51,959 nucleotides of DNA, taken from JALYUA01 sp038229875 (GTDB taxonomy: Bacteria; Acidobacteriota; Thermoanaerobaculia; UBA5066; Gp7-AA6). The position numbers were made by a program, and so were the translations under genes. The notes beneath the pieces were generated by a model. The model was not told the origin of the DNA, did no database searches, and was given only the letters and a program-made list of their open reading frames with translations. Shown here in pieces: positions 8,092 to 15,240 of the stretch. The DNA is taken from contig JBBROA010000013.1 of assembly GCA_038229875.1 (NCBI GenBank), positions 1 through 51,959 on the forward strand, given 5' to 3'. Numbering within the stretch: position 1 is the stretch's first letter; the number at the start of each line of letters is the position of its first letter.

Positions 8092-9102
8092 TCAGTGGCT
8101 GTTCCGCTCGACCCCCAGTCTGACGCTTGCGGCGCCTCGCTTCTGTTCAGCCGGGGAGAGACCGAAGGCGCTCGTCCAGCTGCGGCGCGCGATCGCGAGG
8201 AGAGCTGCGGGTTCGATTCCCATGGCGGCGGCGGCGCGGTATTCCGCGGAGGTGGACGTCGAAAAAAGAAGCGGGTCGTCGGCCGAGAGCGCGACCGAGA
8301 CTCCCGATGCGACGAGGCGCGGCAGCGGGTGCGCCGCGAAGGACGCGACGGCCCTCGTCGCGACGTTGCCGGTGGGCGCGACGAACAGCGGCACCCTTTC
8401 CTCGGCCAGCCGCTCGAGGAGCTCCGGATCGTCCGCCGCGCCGATGCCGTGGTCGATGCGGTCGGGGCGCAACGCGTCGAGCGCGTCGCGGACGGACTCC
8501 GCGCCGACCCACTCGCCGGCATGGATCGAGGTCTTCAGTCCGAGAGCCCTCGCGCGGGCGTACGATCCGGCGAACGCGGCGGCAGGAAATGCCGACTCGT
8601 CTCCTCCCATCCCGAAGCCGACGACGCGCTCGAGACGCAGGCTCTCGTGCAGGTCGAGGACCCGTCCCGCCGCTTCCGGTCCCCAGTGGCGCACGGTGTC
8701 GAGGAGGATGCGACAGTCGCAGCCGCCCCGCGCCGCCGCCGCGAACCCCCCGTCGACCGCCTGGAGCGCGCTCCGCGGGTCGACTCCGATGCGCTCACAG
8801 ATCTCAGGCGAGATGTAAACCTCGGCGTACGAGACTCCGTCCGCCGCGAGCGCGGCGGAAAGACGCGCCGCCGCATCGGCGTAATCCTCGGGAGAGCGGA
8901 ACAGCCGGCAGACGTCCGCAAACAGCGCCAGAAATCCCGCAGAGTCCTGGACCGAGGCGCGGCGCGCCTCGAGCGCCCCGGGATCGCCGAGCGGAGAGCC
9001 CGCGCGTCGGGCGAGAGACTCTACGACGTCCCCGGGCAGCGACCCTTCGAAATGCAGATGGCAGTCCGCGAGGCCCGCGAACTCCCGGTGTTCTGGTTCC
9101 AC
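8092..9102 (-). CDS. add: Adenosine deaminase family amidohydrolase
   Basis: A 336-residue metal-dependent purine deaminase. Metal and catalytic motifs are all present: HLHFEG with H15 and H17, SIHAGE with H194 and E197, DHG with H218, and SADDP with D275 and D276. These are the ligands and acid/base residues of the adenosine deaminase family. The PTGNVAT segment (about residues 243-249) replaces the more usual CPTSNV. The family also includes adenine deaminase and aminodeoxyfutalosine deaminase of the futalosine pathway, and I cannot tell which from sequence alone. Nothing nearby is a menaquinone gene, so adenosine is the default guess. It is convergent with the YigZ gene and stands alone. 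Confidence 0.9.
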   Translation of the reverse strand: MEPEHREFAGLADCHLHFEGSLPGDVVESLARRAGSPLGDPGALEARRASVQDSAGFLALFADVCRLFRSPEDYADAAARLSAALAADGVSYAEVYISPEICERIGVDPRSALQAVDGGFAAAARGGCDCRILLDTVRHWGPEAAGRVLDLHESLRLERVVGFGMGGDESAFPAAAFAGSYARARALGLKTSIHAGEWVGAESVRDALDALRPDRIDHGIGAADDPELLERLAEERVPLFVAPTGNVATRAVASFAAHPLPRLVASGVSVALSADDPLLFSTSTSAEYRAAAAMGIEPAALLAIARRSWTSAFGLSPAEQKRGAASVRLGVERNSH

Positions 9103-9200
9103 AGTCCCTCCCTCTGATCAGTGGAGCGCCCGATGGCGTCCCGCGGCCGTCTCGCTCCGCTGGTCGCTTCGCTCGCCTCGCCGTCGGCTACATTGACACC

Positions 9201-9593
9201 TTGAGACGCGACCGCATTCTGGCCTTCTTTCTGGATCTCTTAGTTTGCGCGGGGTGCGCGGACGCGGCGGGTCTCCTGTTGACCGTCCTCCTCTGGTCGG
9301 CGGTCCCGGGAGGCCGGGCGGCGATTCCGTTCGTCTGGGGGGCCGCCGGCGCGGCCGCCGTCGGCGGCTTTCTGATGCGGGACGCCCGGGGTGGCCGGGC
9401 GCGCCGGTGGCTCGGACTCGAAGCGGCTCGCCCGGACGGCGCTCCTCCGGGAAGAGCAGCGTCTCTGAGGCGCAACCTGCCCCTCCTGATTCCCGGCTGG
9501 AACCTGGTCGAGGCCTGGCCGGTGCTTCGCGACGGAGAAGCCGCCCGCCGCGCGGACCGCCGGACGGGCGTCCGAATCCGGCGGATCGATTGA
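9201..9593 (+). CDS. RDD-like small membrane protein
   Basis: A 130-residue protein starting at TTG 9201 (reads MRRDRILAFFLDLLVCAG). The pattern fits the RDD family: an N-terminal RR...A...D within a hydrophobic segment, a second hydrophobic segment with FLMRDARGG (about residues 60-68), and then a SLRRNLPLLIPG region (about 93-104). Two to three membrane spans. Function unknown; some RDD proteins are linked to ion transport. Earlier in-frame codons exist but lack any start with a ribosome binding site and encode arginine-rich shadow sequence. Confidence 0.62.
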   Translation: MRRDRILAFFLDLLVCAGCADAAGLLLTVLLWSAVPGGRAAIPFVWGAAGAAAVGGFLMRDARGGRARRWLGLEAARPDGAPPGRAASLRRNLPLLIPGWNLVEAWPVLRDGEAARRADRRTGVRIRRID

Positions 9594-9711
9594 TCTCGGC
9601 AAGGTGCCGGGGAGGCCGCGGACAATCCAATCAGATACTCTGGCGCTGCCGAGCCGGCAGGGCGGCGAGAACCTTTCGACCGGAGCGCCGTTTAATGATT
9701 CGGAGACACTG

Positions 9712-10479
9712 ATGCGGAAAGCCCTGACAGTCCTGACAGCTCTCGTCCTCCTGTCCTCCGCCGCGGTCCTGGCGGCCGGCGAAGAAGAGGTTTTCGACAA
9801 GACCTTTTCGATGGAAGGGGTTACGAGGATTTCGATCGAGAACGTGAACGGCAAGGTCGAGGCGATCGCCTGGGACAAGCCGTTTTTCAAGGTCCGGGCG
9901 GTCAAGACCGCCAGCGGGAGCCGGGCCGAAGAGACCCTCCGCCTGACCGAGATCCGGGTCCGTAAACTCGGAGACGAAATGCGGGTCGAGACGCTCAACC
10001 CGAACCGCCACAAGCTTTTCGGCATCCTCGATTTCGGCGGTTCCAACGCGCGCGTCGATTACGAGCTCTACCTGCCCGCCGGAGCGGAAGCGCGCCTCCA
10101 GACCTGCAACGGCCATGTCGCCGCGAGGGGATTCGGAGCGGCGGTCTCGGCCGACGCGGTGAACGGGTCGATCGAGCTGAAGGACGTCCGGGGTCCCGTC
10201 AAGGCGACCACAGTGAACGGATCGCTCCGGATCTCCTTCAAAGGCGCCCTGCGCAAGACGCAGCTCGAGACCGTCAACGGCTCCGTCGAGGTCGCGTTCG
10301 ACCGCGCGTCGTCGATCCGCTACGACCTCGAGACCGTCAACGGACGGATCGAAGGGGACATCGAGCTCGCCGTCGAAGGCAAGCACGGACCCAAAGAAGC
10401 CCGCGGGTCGTACAACGGCGGCGGCGAAACGCTCCGATGCGAGACCGTGAACGGGTCGATCCGGCTGAAGACGAATTAG
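9712..10479 (+). CDS. Exported DUF4097-like repeat protein
   Basis: A 255-residue protein with a signal peptide (about residues 1-21, cleavage near VLAAG-EE). The mature part is built of short beta-strand repeats centred on V-N-G: ENVNGK, AVNGSI, TVNGSL, TVNGSV, TVNGRI and TVNGSI, with degenerate TCNGHV and SYNGGG copies. This VNG periodicity is the hallmark of DUF4097/putative adhesin proteins, which are predicted to fold as a beta solenoid. The sequence ends within the last VNGSI repeat. The start is ATG 9712; the codons before it do not form a signal peptide. Function unknown. Confidence 0.82.
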   Translation: MRKALTVLTALVLLSSAAVLAAGEEEVFDKTFSMEGVTRISIENVNGKVEAIAWDKPFFKVRAVKTASGSRAEETLRLTEIRVRKLGDEMRVETLNPNRHKLFGILDFGGSNARVDYELYLPAGAEARLQTCNGHVAARGFGAAVSADAVNGSIELKDVRGPVKATTVNGSLRISFKGALRKTQLETVNGSVEVAFDRASSIRYDLETVNGRIEGDIELAVEGKHGPKEARGSYNGGGETLRCETVNGSIRLKTN

Positions 10480-10623
10480 CTGTCAGCGCTCAGACCTCTG
10501 CCGCGATCCGGGAGAGCGATTCGGCTCGAGTCCCTTCCTCCCGGTCAGTTCATGCGATCTCGGAAAGCTGTCGTCTCCGGGGAGGATGCATAGCTGAAAG
10601 CTGACACCTGACAGCTGATAGCT
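10478..10623. repeat. Intergenic heptamer-type repeats (AGCTGTCAG family)
   Basis: Two tracts flank this gap: AGCTGTCAGCGCTCAGACC at 10478-10496, which overlaps the preceding stop codon, and a degenerate palindromic run built of AGCTGA, CTGACA and ACAGCTG at 10590-10623. Both resemble the tract at 11297. They sit between the DUF4097-like gene and the DUF4870-like gene. Confidence 0.6.
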
Positions 10624-10631
10624 TTCCTCCC

Positions 10632-10961
10632 ATGTCAGAAGCCCGCCGGCGGCCCTCTTCCGCGCTCGTGCTGTCGTACCTCCCTCTCCTCGGCGTCATC
10701 CCGCTCTTCCTGCGGGGCTCCTCGCGCGAGGTCCGGTGGCACGCGCGCAACGGGCTCCTGCTCTTCGCGGGCGTGGTCCTGATCGGGGTCCTCGCCACGC
10801 TCGTCGGCCTCGTGCTCCCCTCGCTGTCGTGTCTGTACGGGATCGGGATGTTCTTCGTCGGCGTGGTCTACGTCGTCGTGGTGATCCTCGCGATCGTCAA
10901 GGCGCTTTCGGGCGAGCGGCTCATCTTCCCGGGGCTTTCCCGCTATGCGGACCGGGGCTGA
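10632..10961 (+). CDS. Small membrane protein, DUF4870/Tic20-like
   Basis: A 109-residue protein with three hydrophobic segments (about residues 11-25, 40-60 and 68-92). Between the first two is SSREVRWHARNGLLLF, the amphipathic segment typical of DUF4870-type proteins. Function unknown. Its 3' end overlaps yidD by 17 nt, so the two are probably translated together. Confidence 0.75.
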   Translation: MSEARRRPSSALVLSYLPLLGVIPLFLRGSSREVRWHARNGLLLFAGVVLIGVLATLVGLVLPSLSCLYGIGMFFVGVVYVVVVILAIVKALSGERLIFPGLSRYADRG

Positions 10962-11298
10962 TCCGGCCGCTCCCAGGCAGGTGCGCCGGTCGATCGCCCC
11001 GCTCGCGCTCGCCGCGTTGATCGGGCTCTCGGCCGGCGACGCGATGCGGCCTGTCAACGACCAGAACGGCACCCGCGCCGCGGTGGCTGCCATCGACGCC
11101 TACCGCGCCACCGTCTCCCCGGTCTTCGCGAAATCCGGCCTGGTCAGGTGCCGCTTCACCCCGACGTGCTCCGCCTACGGCCGCGAAGCGATCGCGCGCT
11201 TCGGATGGGTCCGGGGCGGCGCGTTCACCGCGGGCCGGATCTTCCGCTGTCATCCGTTCGCGCGCGGAGGATTCGATCCCGTGCCGGCGCGACCCTAG
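10945..11298 (+). CDS. yidD: Membrane protein insertion efficiency factor YidD
   Basis: A 117-residue protein. Residues about 50-115 match the YidD domain: AYRATVSPVF, then CRFTPTCSAYGREAI, then GRIFRCHPFARGGFDPVP, with the three conserved cysteines. YidD is usually found in rnpA-yidD-yidC order and assists insertase function at the inner membrane. Here it has an extra N-terminal hydrophobic segment (about residues 17-30) and lies away from yidC and rnpA, coupled instead to a small membrane protein. Confidence 0.92.
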   Translation: MRTGADPAAPRQVRRSIAPLALAALIGLSAGDAMRPVNDQNGTRAAVAAIDAYRATVSPVFAKSGLVRCRFTPTCSAYGREAIARFGWVRGGAFTAGRIFRCHPFARGGFDPVPARP

Positions 11299-11328
11299 CT
11301 GTCAGCTGTCAGCTGTCAGCGTTCAGAC
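11297..11328. repeat. Heptanucleotide tandem tract (AGCTGTC)n
   Basis: Three exact copies of AGCTGTC followed by AGCGTTCAGACC, directly after and overlapping the yidD stop codon. The sequence joins two heptamer types (AGCTGTC and TTCAG-) seen elsewhere in the window. Confidence 0.8.
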
Positions 11329-11386
11329 CGCCGGCGTGCGGGACTCTCGACTCGGAACGCCAAACCTGGACGCTCAACGCTCCATC

Positions 11387-12577
11387 TCACGGACACGTCG
11401 CAAACGCCGCCGTGTCCTGGATCGGCGCGAACGCCGTGTTCAACGGATTCGTGTAGGTCTTCACTGTCCCGTTCGCGGCGTCCGTCACCGTCATCGTCAC
11501 CTGGACGTTGGTCAAGCCGCCCGCAAACACCCAGTACCGCTGGTTGAATCCGCAGCCGTTTAAGACCTTCACGACCATCTCCACGTTCTGGGAGCTGAAG
11601 AACCAGAACTGTCCCGTGTCGCTCGTTCCGGGTATCGCGGTGCCGGTGCCGGACCCCGTGGCGCTCTGCCACGTCGCGGTGACCTTGAACCGGCCGCCAT
11701 TCAGGCAGAGGCTGTTCGCGTCCGGCGTGCAGGGCCCCGAGCCGAGAAACCCCGCGCTCTGTCTCTGGCCGAGCACCACGTTGGCGTCGCTCGACCGCAG
11801 GTCGGTGACCGTCGCCGCCGCGAGGATGCCGCCGGACGGAATCGCTGTCCCCTCCCGGACCGCGACCGTCACCTGCAGCGTGTCATCCAGAGCGATTCCG
11901 AGAAAAGGATTCCCGACCCGAAGGAGGGACTTCGGCGCGATCGTGAACGAGCTCGTCGCCAGGACCGCCGTGCTGGGCGACTGGATGACCTTGACGTCCA
12001 CGGGCAGCGGGACGGTCGAGGTGTTGACGACGTCGAGCGCAGTCGAAAAGCTCGCGTCTCCGGAATGGAGTCCGAAGAGCCGCAGCACGTTGACGGTGTC
12101 CGTCGCGGAGGCGCGCGCGCCCATCGACTCCGACGACGGAACGGCGCCATAGGTCCCGCCCGCGGTCCCCGCGACGCTCGAGACGTACTTGTGCGCGGTT
12201 CCGAGAATCGCGACGTCCGACGTCCATTCGATCGCGCCGAAGTTGCCGTCACCCGCCGGCAGAGTGGATGCGGTGACGTCTGGAAAGAACCGCGTCTCGT
12301 GGGGAAAGAGGACGATGGGGGCCCCGGTCACCGCCGGCCCGGCGGGCGCGGGGGGAAGGGCCGGATGAAAAACGAGCGTGACGTGCGCCTGTGCGACCGG
12401 GTCCGGATTGAAGAGCCAGACGTCGGTCCGGACTTGCGCGTTGCCGGCTGCGGGCGCTCGTCCCGCGATCGGAAACCAGCCATTCGTCGAAGCGGGCGAA
12501 TAGGCGCCTCGCGCGGCCGACGCCGCGAGCAGAAACAGGACGGACATGACGAGGCCCGGAAGGGTGCGGCGAGCCAT
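11387..12577 (-). CDS. Secreted protein with FN..YWVF..GLT module
   Basis: A 396-residue protein with a signal peptide (MARRTLPGLVMSVLFLLAASAARG, cleavage near residue 24). Most of the mature part is rich in Thr, Ser, Val and Asn and looks all-beta, with a strand-rich region about residues 35-300. The last 90 residues (FWFFSSQNVEMVVKVLNG, FNQRYWVFAGGLT, then KTYTNP and QDTAAF) form a compact module that recurs near the N-terminus of the secreted protein at 25622. The start at 12577 has a strong TGGAGG site on the minus strand. It lies downstream of tRNA-Leu on the same strand. Function not known; likely a cell-surface or extracellular protein. Confidence 0.82.
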   Translation of the reverse strand: MARRTLPGLVMSVLFLLAASAARGAYSPASTNGWFPIAGRAPAAGNAQVRTDVWLFNPDPVAQAHVTLVFHPALPPAPAGPAVTGAPIVLFPHETRFFPDVTASTLPAGDGNFGAIEWTSDVAILGTAHKYVSSVAGTAGGTYGAVPSSESMGARASATDTVNVLRLFGLHSGDASFSTALDVVNTSTVPLPVDVKVIQSPSTAVLATSSFTIAPKSLLRVGNPFLGIALDDTLQVTVAVREGTAIPSGGILAAATVTDLRSSDANVVLGQRQSAGFLGSGPCTPDANSLCLNGGRFKVTATWQSATGSGTGTAIPGTSDTGQFWFFSSQNVEMVVKVLNGCGFNQRYWVFAGGLTNVQVTMTVTDAANGTVKTYTNPLNTAFAPIQDTAAFATCP

Positions 12578-12678
12578 GGGGACCTCCAGTTGGAGAATGG
12601 ACGCGCGGGAAGGCGGGAGGTTTACGGGGTGAGGGAACTTAGGACCGCCGGGGAGGGTGGGAAGAGGAGATCGAAACA

Positions 12679-12763
<85 letters not shown>

Positions 12764-12771
12764 ACGAAGGG

Positions 12772-13161
12772 TCACTTGCCCGAGGGTTTCGCGGGAGCGG
12801 CGGGAGCGGGAACGGCGGGCGCCGGCCGCGCGGGAGCAGGCCCGGCGGGAAGCGCAGCGGCAGGCGCCTTCTGCTGTGAGGTGGCCGCTTTTGCGGGCAC
12901 CACCGACATCACCGAGCTGCGCCGGTTGCGCTCCAGAATCGTCAGCAGGAGCGAGAGGACGATGAACCCGATGAAGGCGCCGGTCGTCAGTTTGTGGAGC
13001 AGCGTCGTGGCGCCCCGGGCGCCAAACGCCGTCTGCGTCCCGCCGCCGCCGAAAGCGCCTGCGATGTCCGCGCCCTTTCCCTGCTGGACCAGGACGACCA
13101 GTATCAGGAAGAAGCAGATGAAGATGTAGACGACGACGGCGACGGCGTATGCGATTCCCAC
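12772..13161 (-). CDS. secG: Preprotein translocase subunit SecG
   Basis: Small subunit of the SecYEG channel in the inner membrane. The 129-residue protein has two hydrophobic segments (about residues 3-25 and 57-77) separated by the conserved LVVLVQQGKGADIAGAFGGGGTQTAFG loop, the SecG signature. The C-terminal 45 residues are a low-complexity Ala-Pro-rich tail not required by the family. Gene order pgk-tpiA-secG-tRNA-Leu supports the call. Confidence 0.96.
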   Translation of the reverse strand: MGIAYAVAVVVYIFICFFLILVVLVQQGKGADIAGAFGGGGTQTAFGARGATTLLHKLTTGAFIGFIVLSLLLTILERNRRSSVMSVVPAKAATSQQKAPAAALPAGPAPARPAPAVPAPAAPAKPSGK

Positions 13162-13213
13162 GGTGCCTCCCGGCGGAAAAGGGGTCGAATCTTACGTGCC
13201 GGGGCCCCTGCCG

Positions 13214-13930
13214 TCAAGGCAGGCCGGCAATTGACGCGAACCCATTTGGGTCGAGGCTCGCCCCGCCGATCAAGAAACCGTCCATCCCGCAGCCTTCCAG
13301 GAGTTGCCGCGCGTTGGCGGGCGTGACCGATCCGCCATAGAGAATCCGAATTTCCCGCCGGCCCGCGAGGAGCCGCTCCAGGATCTTCCGCGCGCGCCCG
13401 GCATCCGCCGGGGTCGCGGCCCGGCCGGTCCCGATGGCCCAGACGGGCTCGTAGGCGACCACCAGCGGCCCGTCGCCGTCGTGCTCGAGTGTGGCGACCT
13501 GCGAGGCGAGGACTTCCTCCTCCTTCCCGGCCTCCTTCTCCTCCTGGGTTTCCCCCACGCAGTAGATCGGAAGGAGCGCGTGCTCGCGGACCCGCGCGAT
13601 CTTGGCCGCGAGCGCCGGGGCGCGTTCGCCGAAAAGGTGCCGCCGCTCCGAATGTCCGACGAGCACGTACCGGCATCCCGCCTCGGCGAGCATTCCCGCC
13701 GAGACCTCTCCCGTGAAAGCCCCTTCTCTGTGGGAGGAGACGTTCTGCGCGGCAAGATCCCATCGGCCCTCGGGATCCCGGGCCTCTTCGAAAGCCGTGT
13801 AAGGAGGCGCGACGACGAGCTCGACATCTCCAGTCGAGCCGCCGATCCGTTCGCCGAGGACGCGCGCGTACTGTCTCGCCTGCGCGCGGGTGGAGTGCAT
13901 CTTCCAGTTCGCGACGAAGAGCCTCTTCAC
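13214..13930 (-). CDS. tpiA: Triosephosphate isomerase
   Basis: Interconverts dihydroxyacetone phosphate and glyceraldehyde 3-phosphate. The 238-residue TIM barrel has all catalytic residues: K10 (ANWKMH), H93 (VGHSERR) and E161 (AYEPVWAIGTG). The phosphate-binding ends ILYGGSV and FLIGGASL are present. The start is GTG 13930. A near copy of this start region, but with ATG, lies 55 nt upstream at 13985 and leads only to a 6-codon reading frame (see repeat 13921-14036). Confidence 0.97.
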   Translation of the reverse strand: MKRLFVANWKMHSTRAQARQYARVLGERIGGSTGDVELVVAPPYTAFEEARDPEGRWDLAAQNVSSHREGAFTGEVSAGMLAEAGCRYVLVGHSERRHLFGERAPALAAKIARVREHALLPIYCVGETQEEKEAGKEEEVLASQVATLEHDGDGPLVVAYEPVWAIGTGRAATPADAGRARKILERLLAGRREIRILYGGSVTPANARQLLEGCGMDGFLIGGASLDPNGFASIAGLP

Positions 13931-14036
13931 GGCCGCACCCGCTGGAGAGAGAGCCGGCGCACGCTCAACTTTCGAGCCTCTTCATGGTCGCGCCCGCTGG
14001 AGAAAGAGCCGGCGCACGATTTTCCTCAACCTTCGA
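13921..14036 (-). repeat. Tandem duplication spanning the pgk/tpiA junction
   Basis: Two direct copies, 13921-13975 (55 nt) and 13976-14036 (61 nt), with 5 substitutions and one 6-nt indel. Each copy contains, on the minus strand, a pgk-like end (codons GAA-RGT-TGA), a spacer with GTGCGCCGGCTC, and a tpiA-like start (RTG-AAG-AGG-CTC). The join produces ATG-AAG-AGG-CTC-GAA-AGT-TGA at 13985-13965, a mini-ORF fusing the tpiA start to the pgk end. The functional tpiA start is GTG in the downstream copy. Confidence 0.88.
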
Positions 14037-15198
14037 GGGCGTCGATGCCGGGGAGCGACTTGTTCGTCAGATATTCGAGCGAAGCTCCTCCGCCCGTGGA
14101 GACGTGCCCGAACCGGTCGGCCACGCCGGCGAGGTTCGCGGCGGCCACGCTCTCCCCTCCCCCGACGACCGTAAACGCGTCCGACTCGGCGAGCAGCATC
14201 GCGAGGGCGCGCGTGCCGCGGTCGAACGGCGGCTTCTCGAACACCCCCATCGGACCGTTCCAGAAGATGGTGCGCGCCGGCTCGAGCAGGCGCTCGAACT
14301 GCTCGAGCGTTCGCTGGCCGACGTCGAGCGCCATCTGATCGGCCGGGATGGAGGAGATGTTGACGATCCGCGCGTGGGCGCCATCGTCCGGGGATTTCGC
14401 CACGACGAAATCGGATGGGATCGCGATCGTCTTGCCCTCGCGGCGGCACGTGTCGAGGATCTCTCGAGCGAGCGGCACCTTGTCTTCCTCGAGGAGGGAC
14501 CGCCCGACGGAGAGCCCGATCGCGCGAACGAAATGATTCGCCATGCCTCCGCCGATCAGAAGCGCGTCGGCGCTGCTCGCGAGCGTCCTCACCGTGTCGA
14601 TCTTTCCGGAGATCTTGGCCCCGCCGAGAATCGCCGCAAACGGGCGCTCGGGGTCGAGCAGTCGCGAGAGAGCGGCCACCTCCCTCTCGAGAAGCAGTCC
14701 TGCGGCCCGCTCCGGGAGAAGCCGCGGCACCCCGACGACCGAGGCGTGCGCGCGATGGGCCGCGCCGAACGCGTCATCGACGTAGACGTCCGCGAGAGAC
14801 GCCAGTCCGCGCGCGAACTCCGGGTCGTTCTCTTCTTCTCCGGCGTGGAAGCGCAGGTTCTCCAGCAGCAGGACCTCGCCCGGCTGGAGGGCCGAGGCGA
14901 GCGATTCGACCTCGGGACCGACGCAGTCTTCGACGAAGCGCACAGGGCGCCCGAGAAGAGAGGCAAACTCGGCGGCGACGGGAGCGAGCGAAAATTTCGG
15001 CGACGGCTTGCCCTTCGGCTTGCCGAGGTGCGACGCACAGACGACCCGCGCGCCCGCTTCGAGAGCCAGGCGCACCGTGGGAAGCGTCGCGGCGATCCGG
15101 GTCGAGTCCGTGACCTTCCCCTCTTCCATCGGGACATTGAAATCGACCCGAAGAAAAACGCGGCGGCCGGACAGGCGCAGATCCCGGATCCCTTTCAT
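14026..15198 (-). CDS. pgk: Phosphoglycerate kinase
   Basis: ATP-forming step of lower glycolysis. The 390-residue protein shows the family's landmarks: RVDFNVPMEEGKV (about residues 17-29), ASHLGKPKG, LLLENLRFHAGEE, GGAKISGKIDTV, IFWNGPMGVFE and VVGGGESVAA. Length is normal. The open frame runs far upstream antisense to ggt; ATG 15198 (MKGIRDL) is the natural N-terminus. Only 42 bp separate it from the divergent ggt start. It forms an operon with tpiA and secG. Confidence 0.97.
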   Translation of the reverse strand: MKGIRDLRLSGRRVFLRVDFNVPMEEGKVTDSTRIAATLPTVRLALEAGARVVCASHLGKPKGKPSPKFSLAPVAAEFASLLGRPVRFVEDCVGPEVESLASALQPGEVLLLENLRFHAGEEENDPEFARGLASLADVYVDDAFGAAHRAHASVVGVPRLLPERAAGLLLEREVAALSRLLDPERPFAAILGGAKISGKIDTVRTLASSADALLIGGGMANHFVRAIGLSVGRSLLEEDKVPLAREILDTCRREGKTIAIPSDFVVAKSPDDGAHARIVNISSIPADQMALDVGQRTLEQFERLLEPARTIFWNGPMGVFEKPPFDRGTRALAMLLAESDAFTVVGGGESVAAANLAGVADRFGHVSTGGGASLEYLTNKSLPGIDALEG

Positions 15199-15240
15199 GG
15201 CGAGCGGGATCTTAACCGCGACACAGAGAATGAGAACCAG

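Noticed and set aside
9120..9200. GC-rich imperfect palindromes before the RDD-like gene
   Set aside because: Short CGCTCCGCTGG/CGCTTCGCTCG runs of a kind common in GC-rich DNA; no second copy of the same sequence found.
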